A DNA stretch of 64,000 nucleotides from Saccharothrix syringae (GCF_009498035.1 NZ_CP034550.1:10230001-10294000), one strand, 5' to 3'. Positions 6,970 through 14,918 are shown, numbered from the stretch's first letter. Program-made: numbers and translations. Notes: generated by a model not told the origin, from the sequence alone.

Positions 6970-8059
6970 CAATCTTAAGCACCCCTTCAAGTAATGCAAT
7001 CTTGCTGTTTCGACAGAAGTCGGTTTCCGTTCCGTCCATCCGGCCGTGTTCGAAGTAGCGGTTAGCCGGTTGACCACCTCCGCAGAAGTCGAAGTAGGGA
7101 CAGGTCTTCCGACACGTGTCCACGCCGTGTACGAATTCGGCCACCCACGGAACGTCCGCGCCACGCGAAATGATTTCGTCTAGGGTGGTGTCCAATACGT
7201 TGCCGCTTGCGAAGCTGCCTTGCGCGTTGCCGAAACCGGCCAACTCAGGGGAGATGAGCGTCACCGATCCGTCGTAGGCCACGGTCGGCAACGGGTCGAT
7301 AAACGGCGGCTGGCGGATCGGCTCACTGCCACCCTTTAGAACCGCGTCCGCATACGCGAGGGTCCGCCCTAGCTCCCGCAGACGGACCGCCGGGTTCTCA
7401 CTCCAAGCCGCCATCAGTTCAGCCCAGAAGGCGATGACCGTTCCTCGGTCGTAGGCGTTGGTTGAGACGTTGACGCCTTCCTGTTCTTCGATGTTGACGC
7501 CCAGTTCCGACAGGCCGGTTTCAACGGCGAAGTTGTAGAGCCTGCGGGCACGTTCGGACGTCGGGTCGGACACGACCGCGATTGCGTAGACCTCGTGGCC
7601 GTGAGCGATGAGACGACGAATCCCCTGCATCGTCTTTTCGTAGGCGGGCGCTCCCTTTCGGTCCACGCGGCTAGCGTTGTCCGAAGGGCCACCGTCGATA
7701 CTGACACCGACGTACATGTTCCGTTCGGCGAAGAAGTCGCACCAGGCGTCGTCAATCAGCGTGGCGTTTGTCTGGACGCCGTGTTTCACGTCGAGCCCGG
7801 CGAACGTGTCCATTAGCCGCCCGAGGTGCGTTCTGCCGGTTGCGAGCGGTTCCCCACCGTGCCAACAGACGTCAACGGTCCCGTAGGCCGTCCAGGGCCG
7901 CACCGACTCGGCTACGGCCTGCGCCACTTCCACCGACATCCTGTTTCGCTTGTGTCGAAACGGCAGATAGCAGTAGCCGCAATCGAGGTTGCAAAGTGTC
8001 TCGGGTTGCACGATGACCGATCGCGCCGAACGGAATAGGCGCGTTTGCGGTGCACTCAC
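6929..8059 (-). CDS. amcB: Radical SAM/SPASM peptide maturase, cyclophane-forming (AmcB-like)
   Basis: Predicted to cross-link aromatic-X-Asn motifs of the adjacent precursor. The 376-aa protein has the radical SAM cluster motif CNLDCGYC (Cys 23, 27, 30), the usual glycine-rich and WHGGEPL segments of the TIM barrel (SAM binding), and a C-terminal SPASM-type cysteine set (316, 320, 326, 349; CRKTCPYFDFCGGG...FC) for auxiliary iron-sulfur clusters. Length and motifs fit the peptide-modifying branch and not the anaerobic sulfatase maturases. GTG at 8059 has AGGGGGA upstream, 15 bases after the preceding gene's stop. The assignment to the AmcB subgroup rests on the precursor type and is from memory of the family. 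Confidence 0.85.
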   Translation of the reverse strand: MSAPQTRLFRSARSVIVQPETLCNLDCGYCYLPFRHKRNRMSVEVAQAVAESVRPWTAYGTVDVCWHGGEPLATGRTHLGRLMDTFAGLDVKHGVQTNATLIDDAWCDFFAERNMYVGVSIDGGPSDNASRVDRKGAPAYEKTMQGIRRLIAHGHEVYAIAVVSDPTSERARRLYNFAVETGLSELGVNIEEQEGVNVSTNAYDRGTVIAFWAELMAAWSENPAVRLRELGRTLAYADAVLKGGSEPIRQPPFIDPLPTVAYDGSVTLISPELAGFGNAQGSFASGNVLDTTLDEIISRGADVPWVAEFVHGVDTCRKTCPYFDFCGGGQPANRYFEHGRMDGTETDFCRNSKIALLEGVLKIVEPDTVGRADSSA

Positions 8060-8073
8060 TTGGTCCCCCTCGT

Positions 8074-8304
8074 TCAGGCTGTCCGGGTGAGGTTGAATCC
8101 GACAGGCAAACGGTGTCGGCCCGCAGACTTGACCGCCGGTATTTCTTCGGTCGGGCTGTCCACGCGCCGTAGTACCGGCAAGATCAGAGTCGGTTCTGTC
8201 GTAAGTCGTCGGTTCTCGGCATGGATCAGGTACGGGCGGACCATTGCGGGTGCGTCCGGATCGTCGGCCCAGTAGATCCGGTAAGGCGACTCTGACTCAG
8301 TCAC
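8074..8304 (-). CDS. Small conserved-looking protein (76 aa) upstream of the maturase
   Basis: Not recognised. GTG at 8304 overlaps the stop of the membrane-protein gene before it. The 76-residue product begins TESESPYRIYWADDPDAPAM, continues with two beta-strand-like stretches (RPYLIHAENRR, PTLILPVLRRV) and ends basic. Its overlap with its neighbour and short distance to the maturase GTG make it part of the RiPP operon. It is shorter than a RiPP recognition element normally is and no clear winged-helix pattern is visible, so a precursor-binding role is only a possibility. Confidence 0.6.
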   Translation of the reverse strand: MTESESPYRIYWADDPDAPAMVRPYLIHAENRRLTTEPTLILPVLRRVDSPTEEIPAVKSAGRHRLPVGFNLTRTA

Positions 8305-8503
8305 TCTGCCCCCTAGGCCGCTTCCTTTTCTGTGGGTGGCGTTTCCAAGTCCAGTCGCGGAGGTACCGAATCGTGGTTGCGTCCTTGATTCGCTCCCAGA
8401 GCAGCACACCGAGGATGAACGCGACCGCCGCCAATGCAAAGCCAAGGCCGATCCACTGATCGGTGCCCCACTCGTAGCCGAAGTAGTTCGCGGCGATGGT
8501 CAT
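8297..8503 (-). CDS. Small single-pass membrane protein (68 aa) in the RiPP operon
   Basis: ATG at 8503 overlaps the end of the upstream gene. One strong hydrophobic helix (about residues 16-35, WIGLGFALAAVAFILGVLLW) is followed by a highly basic tail (KRHPQKRKRPRG), so the C-terminus should be cytoplasmic. Its stop overlaps the start of the 76-aa gene. A membrane anchor, immunity or transport helper would be plausible in a peptide cassette, but nothing in the sequence decides among these. Confidence 0.65.
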   Translation of the reverse strand: MTIAANYFGYEWGTDQWIGLGFALAAVAFILGVLLWERIKDATTIRYLRDWTWKRHPQKRKRPRGQSD

Positions 8504-8811
8504 ATCCGGTCCCCCGACGCCGAAACGATCTGCGGCCAGCCGAGCACAGCCGAGACCACTTCGCGGGCGTGTCCTTCCGCCCGTTCTTTGGGCAGACCGC
8601 CGACCAGTCGAACGGCGCTGGCCTGATCCTCGCCGTAGACGCGGATAAGTTCTTGGATGTCCCACCGGAGGCGCACGAACCCGAGTTCGTCAGGGTTGCT
8701 CGGATCGTCTCCGTACGGAACGGCGATGAACCCGCTTTTGAGTAGCCGCTGAAGCGCCAACATCGTTTCGACCTGTTCGGCGGTCGCCGTCTCAGCGTTG
8801 CTGTTGCTCAT
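8500..8811 (-). CDS. Small protein (103 aa), first gene of the RiPP operon
   Basis: Not recognised. ATG at 8811 with GGAAGG upstream; longer in-frame starts run into the divergent promoter region. The protein is mostly helical, acidic, without Cys or membrane segments (LALQRLLKSGFIAVPYGDD, LRWDIQELIRVYGEDQASAV, HAREVVSAVLGWPQIV). It overlaps the next gene, and five genes in a row to 6784 share a strand with overlaps or 15-base gaps, so they are probably one operon read away from the XRE regulator. Confidence 0.65.
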   Translation of the reverse strand: MSNSNAETATAEQVETMLALQRLLKSGFIAVPYGDDPSNPDELGFVRLRWDIQELIRVYGEDQASAVRLVGGLPKERAEGHAREVVSAVLGWPQIVSASGDRI

Positions 8812-8974
8812 GTCGGTGGGCCTTCCGGTGGACCGTGGTACGGCCACCCCCACCCCGGCCGAGGGGGAAGCCCACAGGGCGGGGGCGACCTACCGTTGTT
8901 CCTACCGGCCGCACTCCCGATTTATGCTGCTAGGCGCGTTTACAAGAGTTGACAACGCGGACCGGGGGTTAGCC
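8812..8974. promoter_or_regulatory. Divergent promoter region between the RiPP operon and its XRE regulator
   Basis: About 160 bp between divergent starts. On the plus strand TTGACA occurs at 8949-8954, inside GTTGACAAC, a short palindrome-like sequence. On the minus strand TTGTAA is followed after about 16 bases by CATAAA, a plausible -35/-10 pair for the RiPP operon. Overlap of the two signals would let the XRE protein control both. Confidence 0.45.
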
Positions 8975-10072
8975 GTGTCGGAGCTAAGCGACGCTCTGAG
9001 AGCAGCGCGTGAGACAACCGGGCTGAGCCTCACTCGAATGGCACAACTCACCCACTACAGCAAGCCCTATCTGAGTTTGATCGAGACCGGGAAGCGTCGC
9101 CCTGTTCCGGAAGTCGTCACGGCCTACGAACAGGTTCTAGGCGTGCCGATCGGCAGTGACCCGCTTCGCCGCGCCCATGAGTGGCTTGTCTCGGACTCTC
9201 CTACGGCCGTACAGCGCCGTTCAGGCCGCAGGGTGGGTGACTCCCTGGCTGACGCCCTTGACGCCCGTGTGGTCGAGCTGAGGCACCTTGACGACGTGGT
9301 CGGGAGCGCAGACCTGTTGCCCGCAGTGCGGCAGGAGCTAGCCGAGGTGGAATCGTTGGTGCGCAACGGTTCTTACACCGAACCGGTCGGGCGGAGGTTG
9401 CTCACGGCGACCGGGGAGCTTGCCCAGCTTGCCGGGTGGGTGGCGTCGGACGCGGGCAAGTACGCGGACGCCCAGCGGCTCTACCTCGGGGGCGTGGATG
9501 CGGCAGAGGAAGCGGGCAACGATTCCCTTGCGGCACAACTGTTTTCGTCGCTGAGCTACCAGGTTGCGAACGTGGCTGACCCTCACGACGCGCTGCTCCT
9601 GGCACGCACTGCGGCCAAGGGTGCCCGGAGCGCTACGCCCGTGGTTCGGGCGCTGCTGTTGGAACGGGTGGCATGGGCCAGCGCCAAGACCGGGGACCGT
9701 GACGCGACCCTCCGCGCGCTGGACGCGGTAGACGACACGTACGAACAGCGCTCCCCCGGCATCGAAGAACCCGAGTGGGTCTATTGGCTCAACAGAGCCG
9801 AAATCGACGTCATGGCCGGACGTTGCATGATCGAGTTGGGCACACCCGACAGGGCCGAACCCCTGCTGTCCGCCGCCGTTGCCACCTACCCCGAGGAGCA
9901 CTCCCGAGAGGTGGCGCTCTACCTGTCGTGGCTTGCCGAGTCCTACGCCCGGACGGGGGAGCTGGACGCGGCAACGGCCACGCTCGAACGCGCCAGGAGG
10001 TTCGCGGCGCGGATGCCATCCGCGCGCACTGACGAGCGCTTCAAGACCCTTGAGGGTCTGCTTCCCTTGTGA
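8975..10072 (+). CDS. XRE-family regulator with TPR-like domain, divergent to the RiPP operon
   Basis: Transcription factor of 365 aa. Residues about 5-60 form a classical XRE helix-turn-helix (LRAARETTGLSLTRMAQLTHYSKPYLSLIETGKRRP). The remainder is a helical repeat region of tetratricopeptide type (GKYADAQRLYLGGVDAAEEAG, DRDATLRALDAVDDTYE, GELDAATATLERARRFA), as in actinobacterial peptide-sensing or developmental regulators of the same outline. GTG at 8975 is chosen because it follows a GGGGG ribosome site and starts right before the HTH; the longer frame upstream passes through the promoter. Its position opposite the maturase operon suggests it controls the cassette. It overlaps the convergent 201-aa gene at the 3' end by 32 bases. 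Confidence 0.85.
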   Translation: MSELSDALRAARETTGLSLTRMAQLTHYSKPYLSLIETGKRRPVPEVVTAYEQVLGVPIGSDPLRRAHEWLVSDSPTAVQRRSGRRVGDSLADALDARVVELRHLDDVVGSADLLPAVRQELAEVESLVRNGSYTEPVGRRLLTATGELAQLAGWVASDAGKYADAQRLYLGGVDAAEEAGNDSLAAQLFSSLSYQVANVADPHDALLLARTAAKGARSATPVVRALLLERVAWASAKTGDRDATLRALDAVDDTYEQRSPGIEEPEWVYWLNRAEIDVMAGRCMIELGTPDRAEPLLSAAVATYPEEHSREVALYLSWLAESYARTGELDAATATLERARRFAARMPSARTDERFKTLEGLLPL

Positions 10073-10646
10073 GCCGCTTCCGACGGGAGTCGGTTACCTC
10101 AACCACTCCGACTCGTTCGCCGGACAACTTCGCCAACTCGGTGCGGTAGACCTTGCGTAGTTCGGCCATCGCGTCGGCTGCTTGTGATGCGAACGTGTTG
10201 GCCTGATACCGCAAGCCGTCCTCAGCTTGCCCGTCATGTTGGGCACTGCCGATGGCCAGGCTCACAGCGAAGCTCAGGCTTGATACCGCGTTGAAGGCCC
10301 TGTGCGTAACTTCAATCGCCTCAGCCGAGCACACGAGATCAACCGCGACCAAACCGCTTCTCGCTGCTTCCTCAAGCTCAGGGAACCTGTCTGCGTTCCC
10401 CATGCGGAACGCGCTGGCGTTGAGGTGCAGGGCCAGCGCGAACGATTCAGAGTGCCACTTGTCGAACGCCAACAGGCACTCTGCGAAGGCCGCCTTCTGT
10501 GAGTCCAGTTCCCGCTGCTGTCGCTCCTGTGCCCACCTGAGCCTGTCCCTGTGACTCTCCCGGCGGGTGGTCAGCCACTGGGTACCCCAGACGCCCAACA
10601 GTGCCGCTGAAGCGCCGGTCAAGGCCGACCACATGGCGGGCTCCAC
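10041..10646 (-). CDS. Membrane-anchored coiled-coil protein (201 aa), probable last gene of the element
   Basis: Not recognised. The protein starts with one membrane helix (residues about 5-24, MWSALTGASAALLGVWGTQW), followed by a charged coiled-coil-like stretch (TRRESHRDRLRWAQERQQRELDSQ) and a helical cytoplasmic body. GTG at 10646 lies only four bases after the exodeoxyribonuclease III stop on the same strand, but its base composition is lower in G+C, like the genes to its left. This makes it the last gene of the inserted block, and the right junction probably lies within a few tens of bases of 10650. Confidence 0.65.
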   Translation of the reverse strand: MEPAMWSALTGASAALLGVWGTQWLTTRRESHRDRLRWAQERQQRELDSQKAAFAECLLAFDKWHSESFALALHLNASAFRMGNADRFPELEEAARSGLVAVDLVCSAEAIEVTHRAFNAVSSLSFAVSLAIGSAQHDGQAEDGLRYQANTFASQAADAMAELRKVYRTELAKLSGERVGVVEVTDSRRKRLTREADPQGS

Positions 10647-10650
10647 GGAG

Positions 10651-11460
10651 CTACGCCTTCGGCCAGTCGAACGTCACCGTCACGGGCGCGTGATCGGACC
10701 ATCGTTCCTGGTAGGTGGCTGCGCGCTCTACCACGGCAGTGGTCGCCGTGCGTGCGATACCCTCGGTTGTACAAACCAGATCGATCCGCCAGCCGGAGTC
10801 GCTGTCGAACGCCTTGCCGCGGTAGGACCACCACGTGTACGGCCCGGCCACGTCCGGGTGCAGCGACCGCACCACGTCCACGTACCGCGCCTCGCCGAAC
10901 ACCCGGTCCAGCCAGGCCCGCTCCTCCGGCAGGAACCCGGACGACTTCTGGTTGGTCTTCCACGCCTTCAGGTCCTCGGGCCGGTGCGCGATGTTCCAGT
11001 CGCCGCACACCAGCACCTCCCGCCCACCGGCGGCGGCCTTGTCGCGCAGCTCCACCAGGTACGGCAGGAACGCGGCCATGAACCGCTCCTTCTCCTCCTG
11101 CCGCGGCGTGCCCACGTCACCGCTGGGCAGGTACAGCGAGGCCACCACCACGTCCGGCAGCTCGACCTCGACGTACCGCCCGGACCGCTCGAACTCGGGC
11201 GCGCCGAAGCCGACCCGGACGGCCCGCGGCTCGGCCCGCGTCAGCACCGCGACGCCGTTGCGCCCCTTGACCTCGCAGTGCGCGTGCGCCACGTGCCACC
11301 CGTCGGGCGAGCGCACCTCCTCGGGCAGCTGCCCCGGCTCCGCGCGCACCTCCTGCAGGCACACCACGTCCGCGGTGGTGGCGGCGAGCCACTCGACGTA
11401 GCCCTTCTTCGCGGCCGCGCGCAGCCCGTTGACGTTGACGGTGGAGACGGTCAGCACCAC
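10651..11460 (-). CDS. xthA: Exodeoxyribonuclease III (AP endonuclease)
   Basis: Repairs abasic sites and removes blocked 3' ends in base-excision repair. The 269-aa protein is full length for the ExoIII/EEP family: STVNVNGLRAA, LQEVRAEPGQLPEEV with the metal-binding Glu, YLPSGD, CGDWNIAHRPEDLKAWKTNQ, GRVFGEARYVDVVR-type segment, WWSYRGKAFDSDSGWRIDLV and the final SDHAPVTV with the catalytic Asp-His. It is last in a minus-strand run after the 75-aa and SH3-like genes (gaps of four to six bases). It is the first typical high-G+C chromosomal gene right of the inserted element and its 3' end appears intact. Confidence 0.95.
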   Translation of the reverse strand: MVLTVSTVNVNGLRAAAKKGYVEWLAATTADVVCLQEVRAEPGQLPEEVRSPDGWHVAHAHCEVKGRNGVAVLTRAEPRAVRVGFGAPEFERSGRYVEVELPDVVVASLYLPSGDVGTPRQEEKERFMAAFLPYLVELRDKAAAGGREVLVCGDWNIAHRPEDLKAWKTNQKSSGFLPEERAWLDRVFGEARYVDVVRSLHPDVAGPYTWWSYRGKAFDSDSGWRIDLVCTTEGIARTATTAVVERAATYQERWSDHAPVTVTFDWPKA

Positions 11461-11466
11461 CGCAGC

Positions 11467-11694
11467 CTAACCGCGTTCCGCGACCGCCCACCCGTGCGGG
11501 TACTCGGCCCCGCAGCCGGTGCAGGAGGCCACCAGGCCCAGCATCAGCACCAGCGGGCTGCTGCCGCCCGGCGAGGGCCGACCGGGCACCTGGTGCCCGT
11601 CCAACTCGGCCCGCAGCCCGGGCCACTCGGGTGAGCACGCGCACGTCGTGACGCCGCGCCGCGACGACCTCCACTTGAAGAACACGCCACCCAT
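11467..11694 (-). CDS. Small Cys-containing protein (75 aa), probable
   Basis: Not recognised. ATG at 11694 begins four bases after the stop of the SH3-like gene, and the stop is six bases before the xthA start, which argues for a real gene in the operon. There are two pairs of Cys (TCACSPEW near residue 17 and CTGC near residue 58, followed by GAEYPHGW) that could bind a metal, with a short hydrophobic stretch between them (SPLVLMLGLVAS). The Cys pairs flanking a degraded middle resemble a zinc-ribbon protein, but no family can be named. Confidence 0.45.
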   Translation of the reverse strand: MGGVFFKWRSSRRGVTTCACSPEWPGLRAELDGHQVPGRPSPGGSSPLVLMLGLVASCTGCGAEYPHGWAVAERG

Positions 11695-11698
11695 GAGA

Positions 11699-12013
11699 TC
11701 ACGAGCAGTCGCTGTCCGAGGTCGGCAGCACGAACTCGTCCTTGACCCACCGGCCCTCGTCGAGCATCCGGAACCCGTTCTCCACCCGCCGCTCGGCCGG
11801 CACCACGGCGTCGCGCCGCATGGTCGACACGATCGGCTGGGTGTCGGCGGGCCCCGACCTCACGTTGAGGATGTCCGCGATCACCGTCACCCGGCACGGC
11901 CCGGTGCCCGACTCCTCCGCGCCCAGCCTCGCACCGCCGTTGGCGACGTACATGAGCCCGGCCGTGGCCAGCACGCCGAGCACCACCAAGCCCCGTACGG
12001 GAACACCCAGCAT
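11699..12013 (-). CDS. Small membrane-anchored SH3-like protein (104 aa)
   Basis: The start used here is the ATG before LGVPVRGL; a longer frame upstream has no coding character. One N-terminal hydrophobic segment (residues about 6-24, VRGLVVLGVLATAGLMYVA) exports or anchors the protein. The rest is a bacterial SH3-type beta domain: CRVTVIADILNVRSGPADTQPIVSTMRRD, ending EGRWVKDEFVLPTSDSDC. ILNVRSGP is the hallmark of SH3_3 domains, which bind cell wall peptides. Two Cys at either end (about 40 and 103) could form a disulfide outside the cell. First of three minus-strand genes ending in xthA. Confidence 0.75.
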   Translation of the reverse strand: MLGVPVRGLVVLGVLATAGLMYVANGGARLGAEESGTGPCRVTVIADILNVRSGPADTQPIVSTMRRDAVVPAERRVENGFRMLDEGRWVKDEFVLPTSDSDCS

Positions 12014-12479
12014 CACGCCTCCAGGCACCTCTCCTGAAGTGCAGATATAGCGCCCGGAGGGCCGGCGGAAACCGGGTCGGCGGCGAATCCACCCCGGCGG
12101 CGAACCGACCGGGTGACGGGGTCGCCCCGCGATTACGGGAGAACGACCGCGGGCGGCCGACCGGTCCGGTCCCGGCAGGCCGCGCAGGGGGTTGTCCGAG
12201 GCTTGCCGCCCGCGCCACCTCGCCTGGTCGGGGTGGTCCCGCACGAGGTCGCGTTCGGCGGGGGGGCGGGCCCCCACCGCCGGGTCGCCGATGAGCACCG
12301 CCGAGTACCGGGCGGCACCGCGGGCGCGCCCGCTGTCGTCCCGGAGGAAGGCGGCTGAGCGGCCACGGGTGAGCTGCCCTTCGGAATCCGGGCGCGGGTG
12401 GGGACGTGGTGATCCCCCGAACAGCGGAGGGCCCGACCGCGGTTCCGCGGTCGGGCCCTCGCCGAAGAGCCGCCCGGTG
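12014..12479. other. Intergenic stretch between icd and the SH3-like gene
   Basis: Apart from the icd terminator at 12427-12460 there is no gene or strong signal that can be supported. Open frames on both strands are products of high G+C and lack ribosome sites. Confidence 0.6.
12427..12460 (-). terminator. Terminator of icd
   Basis: Perfect 16-bp stem (GAGGGCCCGACCGCGG and its complement) with a two-base TT spacer, 20 bases after the icd stop. No T-tract follows, as is usual in actinobacteria. Confidence 0.85.
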
Positions 12480-13700
12480 TCAGCCGGCCATCTTCTTCTG
12501 CAGGTTCTCGTCCAGCGTGCCGAGGAAGTCCTCGGTGGTCAGCCACTCCTGGTCCGGGCCGATGAGCAGGGCCAGGTCCTTGGTCATCTTGCCGCTCTCG
12601 ACGGTGGAGATGATGACCTGCTCCAGCGTCTCGGCGAAGCCGGTGACCTCGGGGGTGCCGTCCAGCTTGCCGCGGTGCTTGAGGCCGCCGGTCCACGCGT
12701 AGATCGACGCGATCGGGTTGGTCGAGGTCGGCTTGCCGGCCTGGTGCTGGCGGTAGTGCCGGGTCACCGTGCCGTGCGCCGCCTCGGCCTCGACGGTCTT
12801 GCCGTCCGGCGTCATCAGCACCGAGGTCATCAGGCCGAGCGAGCCGAAGCCCTGCGCGACCGTGTCGGACTGCACGTCGCCGTCGTAGTTCTTGCACGCC
12901 CAGACGTAGCCGCCCTCCCACTTCAGGGCCGCGGCGACCATGTCGTCGATCAGGCGGTGCTCGTAGGTCAGGCCCTTGGCGTCGAACTCGGCCTTGAACT
13001 CCTCCTCGAACACCCGCTGGAAGATGTCCTTGAAGGCGCCGTCGTACGCCTTGAGGATGGTGTTCTTGGTGGACATGTACACCGGGTAGTTGCGCTGCAA
13101 CCCGTACGAGAACGAGGCGCGCGCGAAGTCCTCGATGGACTTGTTGAAGTTGTACATGCCCAGCGCCACGCCGCCGTCGGGGCCGAAGTTGGCCACCACG
13201 TGCTTGATCGGCTCGGAGCCGTCCTCGGGCGTGAAGGTGATGGTCAGCTCACCGGCGCCGGGGACCTTGAAGTTCTGCGTCTTGTACTGGTCGCCGTGGG
13301 CGTGGCGGCCGATGATGATCGGCTTGGTCCAGCCCGGCACGAGCCGCGGGATGTTGTTGATGATGATCGGCTCGCGGAACACCACGCCGCCGAGGATGTT
13401 GCGGATCGTGCCGTTGGGCGAGACCCACATCTTCTTCAGGCCGAACTCCTCGACCCGCGCCTCGTCCGGCGTGATGGTGGCGCACTTCACACCGACGCCG
13501 TGCTTCTTGATCGCGTGCGCGGCCTCGATCGTGACCTGGTCCTCGGTCGCGTCCCGGTGCTCGATGCCCAGGTCGTAGTACTCCAGGTTGACGTCCAGGT
13601 ACGGGTGGATCAGCTTGTCCTTGATGAACTGCCAGATGATCCGGGTCATCTCGTCGCCGTCGAGTTCGACGACGGTCCCCTGAACCTTGATCTTGCCCAT
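12480..13700 (-). CDS. icd: NADP-dependent isocitrate dehydrogenase, homodimeric type
   Basis: TCA-cycle enzyme that oxidises isocitrate to 2-oxoglutarate with NADP. The 406-aa protein is full length for the eukaryote-like IDH type: [13 protein letters not shown] at the N-terminus, the substrate segment [17 protein letters not shown] with the conserved Ser/Asn/Arg, [31 protein letters not shown] with metal-binding Asp residues, and [12 protein letters not shown] for cofactor binding. ATG at 13700 is preferred over the longer frame, whose 59 extra residues lack family similarity. It is monocistronic, with its own hairpin terminator. Together with mdh and sucCD it gives three TCA loci in the window. 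Confidence 0.97.
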   Translation of the reverse strand: MGKIKVQGTVVELDGDEMTRIIWQFIKDKLIHPYLDVNLEYYDLGIEHRDATEDQVTIEAAHAIKKHGVGVKCATITPDEARVEEFGLKKMWVSPNGTIRNILGGVVFREPIIINNIPRLVPGWTKPIIIGRHAHGDQYKTQNFKVPGAGELTITFTPEDGSEPIKHVVANFGPDGGVALGMYNFNKSIEDFARASFSYGLQRNYPVYMSTKNTILKAYDGAFKDIFQRVFEEEFKAEFDAKGLTYEHRLIDDMVAAALKWEGGYVWACKNYDGDVQSDTVAQGFGSLGLMTSVLMTPDGKTVEAEAAHGTVTRHYRQHQAGKPTSTNPIASIYAWTGGLKHRGKLDGTPEVTGFAETLEQVIISTVESGKMTKDLALLIGPDQEWLTTEDFLGTLDENLQKKMAG

Positions 13701-13960
13701 ACTCCGGGCGCTCCTCTCGCAACAGTGCAAGCAAGACAAGCGTACTGCTATGTCGGGCTGCTTGCGTCCACCCCGGCCGAAAAGGGAACGGGCGTCACAC
13801 CGCCGACCGGGTGGCGGCCGTGGTTCTTCGTGCCAATACAACCAGCACGGCGGCCGGCGCGCGTGCCGGGGCGACACTCGAACACGCGTTCGCCGTTCGG
13901 CGGCGTCCCGGGCGTCCGGGCCGCTAACCTCGTCCCAGTCGAGTGATCAAGGGGGCAACG

Positions 13961-14767
13961 TTGTCGACGGGTCCTACCCACGCCATGAGCGGCCTGCTGG
14001 CCTGGGCCGCGGTGACCGCGTTCGCCCAGGACCACCCCATCGGGCAGCTCACGCCGCAGAGCTGGGCGGTCGGCGCGGTGCTGTCCACCGGCGCCGCCCT
14101 GCTGCCCGACCTCGACCACCCCTCGTCGACCATCTCGCGCACGTTCGGCCCGGTCAGCCAGGGCGCGTCGGCCCTGATCAACACCACCAGCTCGTTCGTC
14201 TACCGCACCACGCGCACCCGCAAGGACTCCAAGCGCGACGGCGGCCACCGCGGCCTCACCCACACGTTGGTGTTCGCCGTGATCGCCGCCGTGTTCACCA
14301 CCGCGGTCGTGCAGCAGTCGCAGAAGTGGGCCCTGCCCGCGCTGATGTTCGTGTTCGCGGGCCTGGCCGTGCGCGGCATCATGAACGACTGGTGCCCGCA
14401 GAAGGACGCCCTGCTCATCACCGGCGTCTCGGCCGGGATCACGGTCCTGTGCCTGGCCTGGACCGCGCAGACCCCGGCCAGCGCGGCGGCGTGCGGGCTG
14501 GCCGTGGGCATCGGGTGCGTGGCCCACTTCCTGGGCGACGCGATCACCGAGCAGGGCTGCCCGATCCTGTGGCCGATCCCGATCGCGGGCAGGACGTGGT
14601 TCCCGGTCGCGCCGCCGAAGGTCATGCGGATGCAGACCGGCGGCAAGGTCGAGATGGCCGTGGTCGGGCCGCTGATCACGATCCTGGGCGTCTGGCTGTC
14701 CGCCGCGGCCCTCCAGCGGGCCGGCGCGCTGCCGTTCCTCGACTCGTTCGACCTGCTGCCGGTGTAG
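13961..14767 (+). CDS. Membrane-bound metal-dependent hydrolase, YdjM/DUF457 type
   Basis: Integral membrane protein of about 268 aa. The start is taken as TTG 13961, with AAGGGGG seven bases upstream; GTG 13943 is an alternative. It has the family's LLPDLDHPSSTI motif (metal-binding Asp-x-Asp-His), GGHRGLTHT with two conserved His, and GDAITEQGCPILWPI toward the C-terminus, with five to six hydrophobic helices in between. This is the pattern of LexA-regulated YdjM-type inner-membrane proteins, whose biochemical role is not settled. It stands alone, divergent from icd. Confidence 0.85.
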   Translation: MSTGPTHAMSGLLAWAAVTAFAQDHPIGQLTPQSWAVGAVLSTGAALLPDLDHPSSTISRTFGPVSQGASALINTTSSFVYRTTRTRKDSKRDGGHRGLTHTLVFAVIAAVFTTAVVQQSQKWALPALMFVFAGLAVRGIMNDWCPQKDALLITGVSAGITVLCLAWTAQTPASAAACGLAVGIGCVAHFLGDAITEQGCPILWPIPIAGRTWFPVAPPKVMRMQTGGKVEMAVVGPLITILGVWLSAAALQRAGALPFLDSFDLLPV

Positions 14768-14873
14768 TCCGGCGCGGTTCGGACAACGGCCATTCGGCGG
14801 CTACCAGCACATCACCCGATCGGAGTAGCCTCCTCGCACCAGTCCCGCGCAGACCCCGCGTCGAGGAGGACCT

Positions 14874-14918
14874 GTGCCGAAGTGCCCGCGCGACAGCGAC
14901 GTCGAGGTCGCCGGATGA
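14874..14918 (+). CDS. 14-codon leader ORF coupled to the next gene
   Basis: GTG at 14874 behind GAGGAGGA opens a 14-codon frame (PKCPRDSDVEVAG after the start) whose TGA overlaps the ATG of the next gene (ATGA at 14915). The strong ribosome site belongs to this mini-frame and the main gene has none of its own, so its translation is probably coupled to the leader. Confidence 0.45.
   Translation: MPKCPRDSDVEVAG

Noticed and set aside
7414..7755. 113-codon frame inside the radical SAM gene
   Set aside because: Out-of-frame shadow; the radical SAM frame has all conserved cysteines.
12192..13946. 584-codon plus-strand frame opposite icd
   Set aside because: Antisense shadow of isocitrate dehydrogenase.
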